From Ephydatia muelleri (lineage: Eukaryota > Porifera > Demospongiae > Spongillida > Spongillidae): 64,000 nucleotides of DNA. Below are positions 50,111-61,589 of this stretch, in pieces (within the stretch, counting starts at the first letter, position 1; each line of letters opens with the position of its first letter). A program made the position numbers and the translations under genes. The notes beneath the pieces are model-generated. The model was not told where the DNA came from. It searched no databases and was given only the letters and a program-made list of their open reading frames with translations. The stretch covers positions 11,801,804 through 11,865,803 of the forward strand of contig JABACO010000004.1 in NCBI GenBank assembly GCA_013339895.1. The letters run 5' to 3'.

Positions 50111-50948
50111 GTGCAGAATCACCCGAAAATTGTAGTCAGTCACTGTCCTACGAATGACATAGCCACGGTCCTCAAGGCTGTCATAAGCTTGGCATTACTT
50201 TTCTTGCATTCAACGTGTGGATGGTCACACTGTATTAATCGCCGTAATTGGGACTTTATAATTATATTCATTATAAACTGAGCCGCACATTATTGTTTTG
50301 TGATAATTAGTGTAGAATGTGGTGCTGTGGAATGTGGTGCCAACTTCCAAGCGGTAAAATTTCTTCTACCCATCACCTTTGAAAAAGCGCATGCCGTGAA
50401 ACATTCGTGAGTTATACATAAAAGTACCTGGACGCAAAAATATATACAAGGCAATATAAGTTTTAGATACCCAACGTGCTCGACGAGGGGTGAACTGTCC
50501 CACAAAATTACCCTACCCGACATTGTACTGGCCCACTTCCGAGCACAGTCGTTACAAACAAACTACACCACGCAAAAGTTCAATCACCTAGCATGCTTTA
50601 TAGTGATTTTCATAACGTAGAGGCTCACGATCGCTAAGATTTTGTCCCACAAAAAACGGCGCTACGGAAAATCGCCATTTTGGCCTAATAACGCTAAAAA
50701 CAGCGCGACGGAACAGTTTTAGCCTTTTTAGAATAGAACAGCAAGTGGTGCCTACAGTAGCCTACCTTACCACAGTAGTGAAAAGTTCCTCTTCTTCTCG
50801 GTTGGAACAAATAATCGATTTTTAGACCCCGTTTCACACTTTGCAACACGTGCGATTCACACATGGTCGGATGGTACGCTCGGTCGGTCAAGCATAGACT
50901 CTATGGGCGCACGTGATGCGTTTCCAATCCCTTTATATATTATCTCTG

Positions 50949-50955
50949 GCCTGAC
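50949..50955 (+). repeat. Target-site duplication of the P-like transposon, right
   Basis: GCCTGAC, identical to 42391-42397. Confidence 0.75.
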
Positions 50956-51234
50956 TACCTGGTCGCCAACTTATTCAACTAATGTATTTGTAATGTCAAT
51001 TATGACGTAACTAGATTGCCAGAACTCTGCCTAGCTTCTGCTCAGCCGCCCAAGCCTGTTTCCAACCTGGATCTGTCCTAATGCAATCCCAAGGGAGTGA
51101 AGGAGCTTGTGAGATTCGCGCCGTTAGTAGTAGCACAACTGAACCATAGATCGATGACCTACTCCACATGTATGCACAAAACACATCAGCAGTCCCATTT
51201 CAAGCTCCATTGATCGAAGGAAAAAGGATAAGCG

Positions 51235-51327
51235 GCTAAAGCTAGTGCATGTGATTATTGCCACAAGCCATTACACTCCACTCTTTCTAGGCACATTGAA
51301 TGGCATCACAAGGACCAGCTAAAGAAT
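51235..51327 (+). pseudogene. BED/C2H2-type zinc-finger remnant
   Basis: The plus-strand frame from about 51235 reads ASACDYCHKPL, then TLSRHIEWHH, a CxxC...HxxxxH zinc finger with BED-like spacing. Such fingers begin hAT transposases. A stop lies just upstream and no transposase follows, so it is a scrap. Confidence 0.45.
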
Positions 51328-51775
51328 GATGTTTTAGTAGTTAGTGCCAAAAATAAAATATGATTTCTAACAGCCAAATGAGGAATCGCAGCTGAGCAGT
51401 ATTTTACATCTCTTCAGTCTCACACAAGTCAGTCTAGCACGATAAAGCCATGACACATGCATGGTGTGGTAATTTGCTCTCCCCCAGTTCTTGCTGACAG
51501 TCTAGCCTTCAGTGAATTTGTTGCATGCATCTCAAGAGGTTCCTTCGAGATGCCTTGTAGGACAAAAGACAAGTTGTATTACTGTACACTTACTGGTGCA
51601 TTGAGTGGGCGTGGTCCGGCCAGACAGATTGGGAGTTTGGCCTGGCAGGTCAAGCCAAGCCCCTGGCCTTTGGCAGTCCTGGTTATGGCGTACCTCGCAT
51701 GGATGAGCCAATAATAAAATTTCCATACGGGCTGCAGAATAGCATATGCTTCATTGCTTTTTTTTGTTAGAAATG

Positions 51776-51805
51776 CCATAGATAGTTTATCTAAACTATC
51801 TATGG
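51776..51805. repeat. Perfect 14-bp-arm hairpin
   Basis: Arms CCATAGATAGTTTA and TAAACTATCTATGG are separated by two bases. It lies 237 bp before the receptor start codon. It could be a regulatory site, or the relic of two transposon ends. Confidence 0.7.
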
Positions 51806-52041
51806 AAATGCTTCCTGTCTTATTAATACTAGCTGGTATTCACCTCCCAACACTGACCGAATAGTCCCTGTGCTTCCCCAACAAACTGTGTTCCGTGCAA
51901 TTAGATCGCGAGGGTGGGGCTCCGACACTATTACCCGGCTTTGCTCAAGCAAATAGAGCTTCCCACCATCCACCTCACCCCACCCCTCAGCTGACGCACG
52001 TGACGTACTTCTGTTTACGCTGGAAACGTGTCATATTTACT

Positions 52042-53085
52042 ATGGCAAGTGGCCTTCCAAACGCTTCCTCATGTGCAAATCCTTTGGACCCTAATCGCAC
52101 AGAAGTTATTCTGGCTCTGTTGAGCGGCACGGGCGTGGCTTCCGTCCTGTTGTGTGCCGTGGCGATTGTGCTGGTGCTCGTTCTCAGACTGTACAGGAGT
52201 CTCGTCTACCGCTTGGCAGTGTACCAGGTATTGGCTGCTTTTCTGTACGGAATCGTTTGCGCTCTACAGATGTTTTCAAAGGACGACAATTACCAACATG
52301 CCAATACCTCGCTCTGCCAAGCCATAGCTTTTTTAATGCTGTACTTCCAATGGGTGAAGTTGATGTTCACCATCTGGATCACTGCACACCTGTTCTTCTT
52401 TGCTGTATTCTACAGAAATCTGAAGAAGTGGGAACTAGTATACGTCCTCAGCTCTATACTCATACCCATCGTGATTGCTATCGTCCCTTTCACCACCGGG
52501 TCATACGGATTGGCTGGTGCGTGGTGTTGGGTGCAGAACTGGAAAAGCGACTGTCCTCTCAACATCAGCACCAGTGGAGTGATAGAGCAGTTCACTCTAT
52601 GGTATGGCCCAGCCTTGGTTTTTTATGCCATTGATTCTGTTGCTGTTGTTGTTATAGCAATTGTGCTGATTAGGAGAGCATGTAAAGATTCTCAGGAGAT
52701 AAAATGGCAACAACACAAGGAGGCTCTTACCCAGATGCTCCCCCTGCTAGCCTACCCCATCACATACACTATACTCCTATTGGTGCCCATCGCTACCCGT
52801 GTACACACTGCACGCTCCCATGACCCCAGCACTGTTGACTATAACCTGCTGGGCACAACAGGAACTTGTATGTCCCTCTGGGGACTAGCAGCAGGTGTTT
52901 CCCTCTTGATTCACATCTGTGTAATGAAGAAACGCAGCCAACGTAAGTGGTCTGAAAAGTGTCAGTATGGCTCATTGGTCAGTGAGGGTACTACTGTTTA
53001 TAATAGAAGTACTTCTGATGCAGACACATTCTTCAAGCTTCCGGAGAACGAGATTGGTGATTCAAACAGCACTAACTCATTTTGA
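52042..53085 (+). CDS. Seven-transmembrane receptor, cAMP-receptor-like type
   Basis: The ATG at 52042 gives 347 aa; the frame is open further back only from GTG. The extracellular N-terminus is short with NAS and NRT glycosylation sites. Seven hydrophobic segments follow at about residues 20-42, 53-74, 92-118, 130-152, 183-206, 233-253 and 277-297. A conserved-looking WCWVQNW stands before segment five, as in Dictyostelium cAMP-type (class E) and related receptors. The tail is serine/threonine-rich and ends in SNSTNSF. The gene appears to be a single exon. Ligand is unknown. An AATAAA lies at 53247. Confidence 0.72.
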   Translation: MASGLPNASSCANPLDPNRTEVILALLSGTGVASVLLCAVAIVLVLVLRLYRSLVYRLAVYQVLAAFLYGIVCALQMFSKDDNYQHANTSLCQAIAFLMLYFQWVKLMFTIWITAHLFFFAVFYRNLKKWELVYVLSSILIPIVIAIVPFTTGSYGLAGAWCWVQNWKSDCPLNISTSGVIEQFTLWYGPALVFYAIDSVAVVVIAIVLIRRACKDSQEIKWQQHKEALTQMLPLLAYPITYTILLLVPIATRVHTARSHDPSTVDYNLLGTTGTCMSLWGLAAGVSLLIHICVMKKRSQRKWSEKCQYGSLVSEGTTVYNRSTSDADTFFKLPENEIGDSNSTNSF

Positions 53086-53246
53086 TACATGTGTAACAGC
53101 ATTTATTTAGACATGTAACATTGTGCTCTTGTGTAGAGAATCTTGTAGAGTGTTGTCAGTCCATACATACAGTAAGTAGAAATCCAGTAGTGAATGTAGG
53201 GAGAGGGTCCCCCTTTTTCACAACGTTAGACAGACTATCATGCATG

Positions 53247-53252
53247 AATAAA
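53247..53252 (+). terminator. Polyadenylation signal of the receptor gene
   Basis: AATAAA 162 bp after the stop at 53085, followed by further AATAAT. Confidence 0.5.
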
Positions 53253-53769
53253 TGAATAATTGCATGGTAACAACAACTGAAAAGTGGTCTGCATTATTTC
53301 TCAATCGAACCGAGGTACTGCCACCTACATTTGAAAACTGATTTCACCCATCTTTGAAAGCGCACGTATAAATAAAATTATTAACCAGTAATCTTTGAAA
53401 ATAAATATGGTTTCGATTTAGATGTAGTGTAGGAAAATACTGTGTACTGAGTTTGTCTAGAGTTGAACATTGCTTTGGAGATCATTGAACCATTGGCTCT
53501 ATCGAGGTGGTGGAGTGATGAATATTGACCATGATCTTGATAACAGATCGCATAATAGTTGGAAAACATGCAATTGGCAAAATTATATCTGTCTGAAAAA
53601 AGCAAAGAATGAAGGTTTTTGTAAAAGGCCTATGTATTAATTGTATTATTATTATTGTTATTAATTATGACAATAATAGTAATCTCTATGGTACTTCCTC
53701 TGGGACTACCTATGTGTAGAAGCCATACCTGCCAACACTGTGGGGCAGATGTGTCGCAGTTTGCCACAC
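53253..53769. other. No gene recognised
   Basis: Short frames only; AT-rich tract with ATT repeats at about 53640-53680. Confidence 0.4.
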
Positions 53770-54230
53770 ATGAAAAAGATTAGGGTGCCACCACCGCCAT
53801 TCAGCTTTAGTTGCAGCTCATGTTCCATCACGTCTGGAGCCTTCAGGTCTGTATCACTCAGATGGAAGCGACCTGATGGTGTGTCAATTGTCCCTTGAAA
53901 GTGTGGCCAACTTCTAGTGTGAGATGCAATGTGTCCAGATACTTTTGCATTATCTTACTATGCGATTGCTGCACAGCAAGTTGGAGCAGTTGCTCAACAG
54001 GCAGAGCATGAGAAGATACAGAAATATAAACATCTTGACTCATGCCACTTATTCACTCTGGTGGCAATAAAGACAACTAGAGTGTTTGGATCAAGGACAA
54101 CTGGATTGTCTTAAAGTGTTGGTGGGCCATTGGTTGAGGCAGGTGTCTGGTGAAGCTAACTCCTTTGTATAACTTACCCAGAGAATATCAGTTGCCGTCC
54201 AATGGGGCAATGCAGCTGGGGACAATGAAG
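53770..54230 (+). pseudogene. Retroelement protein C-terminal fragment (copy 1)
   Basis: Translation with frame changes gives VPSRLEPSGLYHSDG, then DAMCPDTFALSYYAIAAQQV, QQAEHEKIQKYKHLDSCHLF and RISVAVQWGNAA. This is the closing domain of reverse-transcriptase proteins that are very common in sponges and corals (LINE- or DIRS-type, exact class not decided). No polymerase motif is next to it. The second fragment at 55387-55900 belongs to the same family. Confidence 0.55.
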
Positions 54231-55386
54231 GTGAACAGTGAAGAGGAAGAGTTTTTGTATATGTATTGTTTTATGTTTTATGTTTAATGTTTGTGATGTA
54301 TCATTATTCTTATCCAATGATTTTTTTCTTATTCAATTATGTTAATTATTATTATTATTATTATTATGTCCTCTGTTCATTTGTTTCGTAACTTTCAATA
54401 CCATAGAACGTAGGATAAAGAATATGCCTGCAATTCCTGCAGTGTCAGCATACCATACGTGTTTCTGTCACATGTGAGAGTTTTTGAATAAGTAGGGTGG
54501 TACTAATGTCACCAGCTTGTGTTACTACATTACATGATAGATTGAATCACCATCAGTACAGAATGGATATCAGTTCTATATGTATTGACCAGTATTGTGG
54601 TGAGGGAGGCACAGGTACAGTATACGTCACAATGCAACCTGCTGATTTAGTGAATTGAAGTCAACAAGGAGTTTCAGGAAGTTGTGATGTGAAGATACGT
54701 ATGGCTGCTTACATCCACACTCATGTCCCATGCAAAGCTGCAAGGCTTTGCTTAAGTATGCATTAGCCCCTTCATTTCATCAATCAATGAGTTGGCTACC
54801 ATTCCTGAAGGGACTTTTACTTTCAATGAACAATTTTCGAGTAACATTCCCTCATAAGAGCAACAGAGATTGTTGGTAGAAATCGAGAGCCCCACTCAAT
54901 GCCTGACAAAGGTTGTGTTCCATGGGTCGGCTAGGATTTGGTGGGAAGGGGGATACAGGGATCCAATTATTTTTTATTCATTCATGTGGGTAGTTTCTAA
55001 TTTAAGAAACCACATTATGAAAAGTGTTCTATTAAGAGGTTCCATGTTTGATGTCTGGAGGTCTACCTACCTCATATTCCTAGTATAGTTCATAGCCAAT
55101 GGTATGTTGTAATTTGGCCTGCTTAATAGTCATTTCTGAGTCTAACTCTGCTTTGGTATGGTGTTGAATCTTATGTACAAATTAATTATAATCTAGCGGT
55201 AAGCCCAAGTATAAAAGTATGAAAAAAAAAAAATGAAAAAAAACCTAACTACACACTGCACACATGTAACTAAATCTAGGGGTCCACCTGTGACAGGCAC
55301 CCTAGAATGGAATTTGAGTTTCCCCATTGAATTCCAATGGAAAACTGTTATATACACCTCTCTGCTCTTCCTAAATGTACTCTTAG
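54231..55386. other. Spacer with ATT microsatellite
   Basis: Contains an ATT repeat at about 54341-54366. No gene is recognised. Confidence 0.4.
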
Positions 55387-55900
55387 ATGATAACACAATG
55401 CAAATTACAGTTCATCTCCGCCTTGGCACACCCATTTGCAAGCCACACACTTGCCATCTATGTGGAGTCATGGTTGACCCAAAAGCCAATCATGGATGGA
55501 CTCAGCTGTCACCACAGCCCTGGTCACCTCCATTACCCTGCTGCTATGAACAACATTATCCATAGAGCCCTGAGCTCTGCGCTCATTCCATCCTGCCTAG
55601 AACCTAAAGACTTGGATAGATCGGATGCTTCAACTGTCCCATTCAACTGTCCCATGGAGCAATGGAAAAAATCCTGGCATGGGATGCCACCTGCCCTGAC
55701 ACCTTTGCTCCTTTCTATGTTAATTCCTAAAGAAAAACTTTCTTCAGGGTTGCTTGCAGTTTAGTGGATAGCAGGTGTCCACTGGGACCACATATGCCAG
55801 AGGTCTCAAAAGCCACAGAAACAAAAAAAAAAACAAGAAAGCTATTTTTGGACTTCCTCTTGTTCTCAGCAGAAGTTACACTGGCAAGGTTTTGGTTACA
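55387..55900 (+). pseudogene. Retroelement protein C-terminal fragment (copy 2)
   Basis: Plus-strand frames around here read RLGTPICKPHTCHLCGVMVD, then HGLSCHHSPGHLHYP after a frame change, AAMNNIIHRALSSALIPS, RLEP-like LEPKDLDRSD, and a decayed end. The CHLCG zinc-like part followed by LSC and the NNIIxRAL helix is characteristic of the same family as copy 1. The two fragments overlap only in the LEP..SD region. Confidence 0.5.
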
Positions 55901-57229
55901 AACCACCAGCACATTTCTTTTAGTAACCACTACACTTCCTTGTCATAATATCAGGCCCTTTCTTCAGGTACTGCAAATATTACATTATCAAATGGGATCG
56001 TTTTCGGGTTGTTAATACATTGATGTCTAAGATCGTGCTATTCCTGCTTTATATCGCATAATACCTCTAAGCCTGTATACTATTATTTACAATTGTGCTA
56101 TTATGATACAAATATTCATACTTCTAGATAGGCATATACAGGTATTCCATTAATTATGATACAAATTCAATTAACTTCACACATATTTATTAAAATCAAG
56201 TAAACTCCAATTCGAGTATTGTATCACCAAAGAGAAAATCATTGTAGCTAACTAATCATTATTCCTCATACCTCAAGATTTTCCACATCACTATAAAAAA
56301 GGGGACAGGCCAGTCAAATAGATAGTGGAGGGGGGGCGTGACTTGGACAGAAAAACTTTTGCTGTGTGGTCACATTGTGCAACCATAGGGAGAATAGATT
56401 GCTGTGCCAGCATGATGTCTTGTAGTGAGTGTCTGGTGAGTGCAGTGTATATATGTGTGTGTTTATATGTTTGTCACAAATGTGCATAGTCAAGTACCTC
56501 ATCCGAGAATATTTGGCAATGATTTTTTGTTACTTTTAATAATATAGAAATATCTCAATGAGACTTCCATTACATGTTCTTGGTAAACAATTATACTTGA
56601 AGCAGGTAAAGTTTTGTGGTGAATAAATTATATCGATACCCTATATACACACAAAGTCGAATAATGGTCCCTCAATTCTAACTCAATAGAATGGTACTTG
56701 TATACACACACTTATTTAGTATCCTGGAGTGTTGTTATACGAAAGTTGGTGTGGCAGTGGGTGTGGCCAGTAGATTGTGATGTGGTCTGGGGATGAGGCT
56801 CTGGAAACATAAGAAAAAGCAGCAGATGTGTGGTCATATTGGAAGATCGTATTTCATGGGGGTGTATTAGAACATGTGGAGTTTCATCCCCAAGTCCACT
56901 GTGTATGTCCCTTAACTTCTTCAGAATATTGACTGGCTGAATATATATATATTGTTGTCTTCCAAGGTTTATGGTAAAGGAAGGGGGTGTGTCCAGCTGT
57001 TCCCACCCATGCATGTTCCCTACCTTCCCTACATTGATGTATCCAGCTCCACCTACACTCCATTTCAGGTCCACAGAACTAATGTTGTTCCAGGACCATC
57101 AAATGGCCACACATCCCAAGCTACGAGCACGTATAGTTCCCAAGTTCCCGACACAGAATTCCAAGCAATGGGAAAGGACAAGGCATCAATAAAATTGAAA
57201 TACCAATTCAACATAATCATCTCACGTTT
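55901..57229. other. 3' flank of the TRIM-NHL gene, shared with the second copy
   Basis: From about 56100 on, the sequence is similar to 61590-62749, including a GATAGTGGAGGGGG block and CCACCTACACTCCATTTCAG. At about 55988 there is a single terminus of the MITE family of 37133-37387. No protein gene is recognised; a plus-strand frame conserved between copies is probably a by-product of the duplication. Confidence 0.5.
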
Positions 57230-59900
57230 TTACATGAGACTTATACTAATTTGAGAATACTTCAATACAGTGTTAGTTTTACAGTTTGCTACATACAGAC
57301 TACCACTCTTTGGATCTAGAATAACACCTCGAGGTTCATTGAGGCTGCCAACTGTGTGGACCTTCTTTCCTTGAGGATCAAAGATGGAAAGACAATTACC
57401 ATAGAACTCATTAACTAGACTGTAACCTTCATCATCAATCAGTATCTCAGAAGGATGCTTTACATCCCCATATGATCTGACATAGGTCCCCTCAGGTGTG
57501 AAGACTTTGATAGTGTTAGACCCCCAGACTGCAACATGGATGTTCCCTTGAGGGTCCAAGGCAAGCCCGTATGGTTCCTTGAAAGCTTGGCAACCTGAGA
57601 CATTACCATTTATGGTCAATAACCAGGTGCCAACTTGATCCAATATTACAACTCTGTGGTTGAGGTTGTCAGCAACAATCAACCTATCACGTTGGTCAAC
57701 AATAACTAACAGAGGTTTATTAAACTGTCCCTGACCTGATCCCAGTGAACCAAACTTTTGCAGGAACTGTCCTTCTGTTGTCAACTTCTGAATGCAATTA
57801 TTCCCTGTGTCAGCAACATACATCACATCTCCTTTGATGAATAAGCCACGTGGACTACTGAACTGACCATCACCATTCCCATGGACGCCTATGGTTCTCT
57901 TCTGCTGGCCATCTTGGTCAAACACATGAATACTGCTATCACCCTTACAGGCTACATAAACATCTCCACTGTCATGGATGGCAATACCTGATGGACCACC
58001 ACTACAATTGATGACTTGCTCTGGGTTACATAGGATGCTGTAATTCATTCTGACATGAAGATCACAAGGACTCTTCTTTACATGCTGACCATCCATTGTG
58101 ATCAGGAGCTGGTGAGGACCAGCAGTCTTAGGGCGGAGGATGATAGTATAGGTACCATCCCCATGGTCCTCCACCGTTCCTGGGACAACTGCTCCATCAT
58201 GTGACTTAGGCCTCAGCTCAGCCTTCACCTGTAGACCACCATATGGGTACCTCTCTCCCTTTGAGGTCATGCTCTCCACTTCAACGCAATACATTTCCTT
58301 CACCTTGGCTAACGACTCAGAAGACCATGTGCTGTGTGATTGAGATGGAGGTGAGTCCATTACATGACCAAATATGGAGAGATCCTTAATAAGAGTATCG
58401 GTACGCAGGAACACATGTATGTCACTGGTCTGATTTGGAGTGAGGGACACATTCTCAACCTTAATTCTTCAGGGTAGCCTTCAGTTCAGTGGGTAACAGA
58501 TCTCTAAGCACTACTATTTCATGGTCACTATGGGTCTGGAGAATGTGGGAGGTCATCTCAGTGTAGCGATCAATCTCATCTTGCATCTTCTTCAACTGTT
58601 CCTTCTGGAGGATCAGAGTTGTTGTCTTGAAAACTGAAATGGCCTCCATCTCGGATAACAGTGTCTTCTTCCTTTCCTCAATGGTTTGGTGCAACTGTTC
58701 AAAGACTTGGTTTATGATCAGTGTGACATTCGCTCTGGAAGTCTGAACCTGTTCTGCCTCCTTGTCATTAGCAATGATGGCTCTGGTCAGCTTTGAGGTT
58801 ACTTCTTGAGCACACACAAGTGCCTCTCTCATGGCATCTCTGTGGGCCTTTGCAAGATTGCACATCTCATCAATCCTGTGATTCTTGTGGAGGACGAGGG
58901 TACAGTCTCTGCAGGTCTGCAATTGGCAAGTCTCACAATAAAATTTCAACTCTTTGTCATGTTGAGGTAGGGAACACAAACGTTCAGCTGGCTTTATTGT
59001 GAAAGGAAGCAGTTCAAGTGAATCCTTGCCTAGCCCAACTATTTGATGATGATACAATATCTTATTATGCTTGTGGTAGTCACGGCACAGCTTGCAAAGA
59101 AGATGAGCACATGTGCAGCAGAACACCACTGCAGGCCCCATGGCTCCGTCAATGCAAGCATCACATGACTTTTCACCATCACTGCCAATCTTGGACATGT
59201 ACCCATCTACCTCCACCTCAAAGCCAAGATGGAGGTTCTGAGGTATAGCATTGACTCCACCCTCTGGTATGGTGATACTTCTCTGACATGTAGGACACTC
59301 CATGATCTGCTTGGTCCCAGACCTATCAATCTCATTAAGTAGACACTGCCCACAGAAAGAGTGGAGACATGGAAGAATTCTGGGTTCTTTGTAGGGCTTA
59401 GAACACAGCTGACATGTGATGTGTGGAGGAAATGAAACAGTTGTTGCAAAACTACAAAAGAAAGAAAAATCGAATAACAGGCTAATGAACTCGTTTCTAT
59501 GACAGGTTTTTCTTACTTCTCTTTTATATCGTCTTGCTTGAACTTTTTTAACGCCACATCCAGTGTTCCACACTCATCACGAAATGGCTGTCCTGACATC
59601 TGATGTTCTTGTTGACCACGTACGCGCTTCAATGTACTTTCTTGTACTTCCGTTCGAGCAGCGTTATTCCCACATTTGAAACAGAGCTTTTCCGGAGCTT
59701 GAAACGCCGACATTGCTTTAAGAGGTAAGGGCTGTTGTTATGGCGCACGCCTTTGCCTCGTACCCAGACCCAGTTGATCGGCCCCGGTTCGACAGAAAGC
59801 AGCTTTTGAGACCTGTAATAATAGTAATGCGATGACATGTTGTTTTCTATTTCTGTATGTAGCACGACTGATAGTAAATAATGGAAGCAAAATTCATATA
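56100..59900. repeat. Segmental duplication, unit 1
   Basis: Unit 1 (about 56100-59900) and unit 2 (about 61590 to beyond 64000) share the TRIM-NHL gene and its 3' flank, offset by about 5,500 bp. The gene ends at 57230 and 62750. Identity is high in the coding part and lower in the flank. Confidence 0.75.
57230..59713 (-). CDS. TRIM-NHL protein, split by a 4-nt insertion (copy 1)
   Basis: Exon 1 (59713-59517) starts at an ATG and ends at a GTAAGA donor. Exon 2 starts at about 59451 after TTTGTAG. It encodes a RING finger (CQLCSKPYKEPRILPCLHSF, then CPTC), a B-box region (CDACIDGA, then CETCQLQTCRDC), and a coiled coil, and stops at 58461. The next frame, 58450-57230, encodes a filamin-type domain (VEDHGDGTYTIILRPKTAG) and NHL repeats (SSPRGLFIKGDVMYVADTGN). 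In copy 2 the two parts are joined in one frame; here a 4-nt insertion near 58461-58472 gives a stop. TRIM-NHL proteins are ubiquitin ligases and RNA regulators. The copy may be a pseudogene or make two proteins. Confidence 0.75.
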
Positions 59901-61589
59901 TGGATTAGGATAAGAATGCTGTCATGTTTATTGATGAGTGTTGAAACTTCTTTAGGTTTTATATTCAACTGTAGAAGGCTCGTATAGTACTATAATATCT
60001 CTCTTTATTTTCGGTCGTGCTTTATGGATTGATCCCATTGTTCTTTTCACGTGTACCCTTGAAATAATTTCTGCAATCTGTTCCCTTGCATATCCTTCTA
60101 GTTCATTATTCGCCTATCACATCAGCAGGTCCTACACCTCCAGGTATTTAGGAATTAAATGAGCTCTCAACATTAAAAACGTTTACTTCTATACTGTATT
60201 CAATATACACTGTGATGTCATACATTGTGATATGTGCAATAATGTCATATAGTTTTTTCTTATGGGCTGATAACACCTGATTTGTTTATGTTTTACAATT
60301 CACATCTGTACAGATGGTGCACCTTCCCAGGTATATAAATGAATGCTCAAAACCAAATCACCTTGCTGTTTGTATATGTCAGCATGTTGCTCATGATAAC
60401 CTAAACGAATCAACAGACCTCGCCTTGTGGTACACCTCCATTTCTTAGTCATGTCTAATGTATACAAATACAAATGTTACTTGCAATTTCACTGCTAAAA
60501 CTGTCCTGACTGCATCTGACCAAAATAGATGTGCTCTACAGTGGTTCATGTTTACAAAACATGCAAGACACTCTTTCTCATCGAAAAGATCAAAAGCAGC
60601 TTAACTATCTGACATTTTATCAACGAGATAATTGAACACACTTCAACGCTAGAAATAAAAAAGACGTTCCCAGGCCAACAAAAGAAGTTCAAAGGGCAGT
60701 ATGCTCAATTAATTAATTGGTAATTCATTAATAAATACAGTGTTTAAAGGTAGGTTTGTGTACATGCATTTGTGTGTGTGTGTGCGTATTGTGTGTTTGC
60801 AGTGTGAGTGTGTGTGTGTGCCTATGCATGTGTGCATTTGTGCATATAACAACAATTGCATTAAGATATAGTGATACAAGTTCACAATTCAGACCAGTAA
60901 AACAACATTGGACTGTCAAGTAAAAATTCCACCAATAGAGAACACATCCCAGATCCAAGGTATTTAATATCTGATTTCTGCAGCCCTGCTGATTCAAACG
61001 CAAAAAAATATGGAATTCATTTTAAAAACCCACACAAATATGACATAATGTAATGGATCAGTACCGTGAAAGTGTGGCCATGTTCCAACCTCTATCTGCC
61101 CCACCTTCTTCCAGAGACCAACACAACTCCCCCACCCCTAGTTTCCTTCCCACTATCTCCAATCACATGCTATGGTGGTCCTTCTAGATGGTCTGGGGCC
61201 CTGTTAACAGTGTTTATAAAATGCATAATTGCATTATGTCTTACAGTACTACAGAAATATCTTCTATTGTAACGTTTTTTTTCACAGGACCAAAATTGAT
61301 AATACATGATGCAATAAAATACACGTTATTATTTACAACATGCTAGTTACTCTATCTCAGGAGGAAGCCTAATAGAGGCTATTCTATTACTTGTTACGAT
61401 TAACTCCTTATCATCTTCTTTCAATTCTTGCTATCACTTTCTGAAAGTAAATATTAAAATCACCTTTCTTCATTGCTCATTGTGTACAAACTATTTGTTA
61501 ATACCTTTTATGGTTAAGATCCTATTGTGCTTTTACTGCTCAAGTATACCACATACATAATGCCTATAATACTATTAGTTTCAATTGCG
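59714..61589. other. Spacer with TG microsatellite
   Basis: A TG-rich run lies at about 60771-60835. No gene is recognised. Confidence 0.45.

Larger units (their letters stand above)
46800..50355. mobile_element. Nested foldback/Mutator-like element with 9-bp target duplication
   Basis: Ends read ACCGCTTGGAAGTTGG and the exact complement, and long terminal inverted repeats of about 240-270 bp follow on each side. Nine-base flanks AAATTTTCT (46791-46799) and AAAATTTCT (50356-50364) differ at one position and fit a 9-bp target duplication as made by Mutator-like elements. Between the arms only inverted arrays of a 154-bp repeat are found and no transposase gene. It lies just upstream of the P-transposase start at 46758 and would separate the gene from its promoter. 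Confidence 0.78.
42398..50948. mobile_element. P-element-like DNA transposon, 8.55 kb
   Basis: Terminal inverted repeats start CAGAGATAATATATAAAGG at the right end and CAGAGATAAT(AGAGATAAT)ATATAAAGGG at the left, where a 9-bp unit is doubled. Both continue GATTGGAAAC. A perfect 7-bp duplication (GCCTGAC) flanks the element. It encodes a P-type transposase on the minus strand (42546-46758). A 3.56-kb nested element (46800-50355) accounts for much of its length; without it the transposon would be about 5 kb. Frameshifts in the transposase suggest it no longer moves by itself. Confidence 0.85.
50956..52041. other. Spacer with zinc-finger scrap and hairpin
   Basis: Besides the zinc-finger fragment and the hairpin at 51776-51805, no gene is recognised. 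The end of the stretch is the probable promoter and leader of the 7TM receptor gene. Confidence 0.4.

Noticed and set aside
50694..50891. THAP domain of the P-like transposase near the right end
   Set aside because: The frame has cysteines and histidines but not the C2CH spacing or the AVPTIF-type end of THAP domains.
56952..57254. Plus-strand frame of 100 codons also present at 62458-62762
   Set aside because: It is conserved only because the flank was duplicated; the two copies differ by frame-changing gaps and no domain is recognised.
60771..60835. ORF with HTHTLTLQTH repeats
   Set aside because: It is a translated TG microsatellite.
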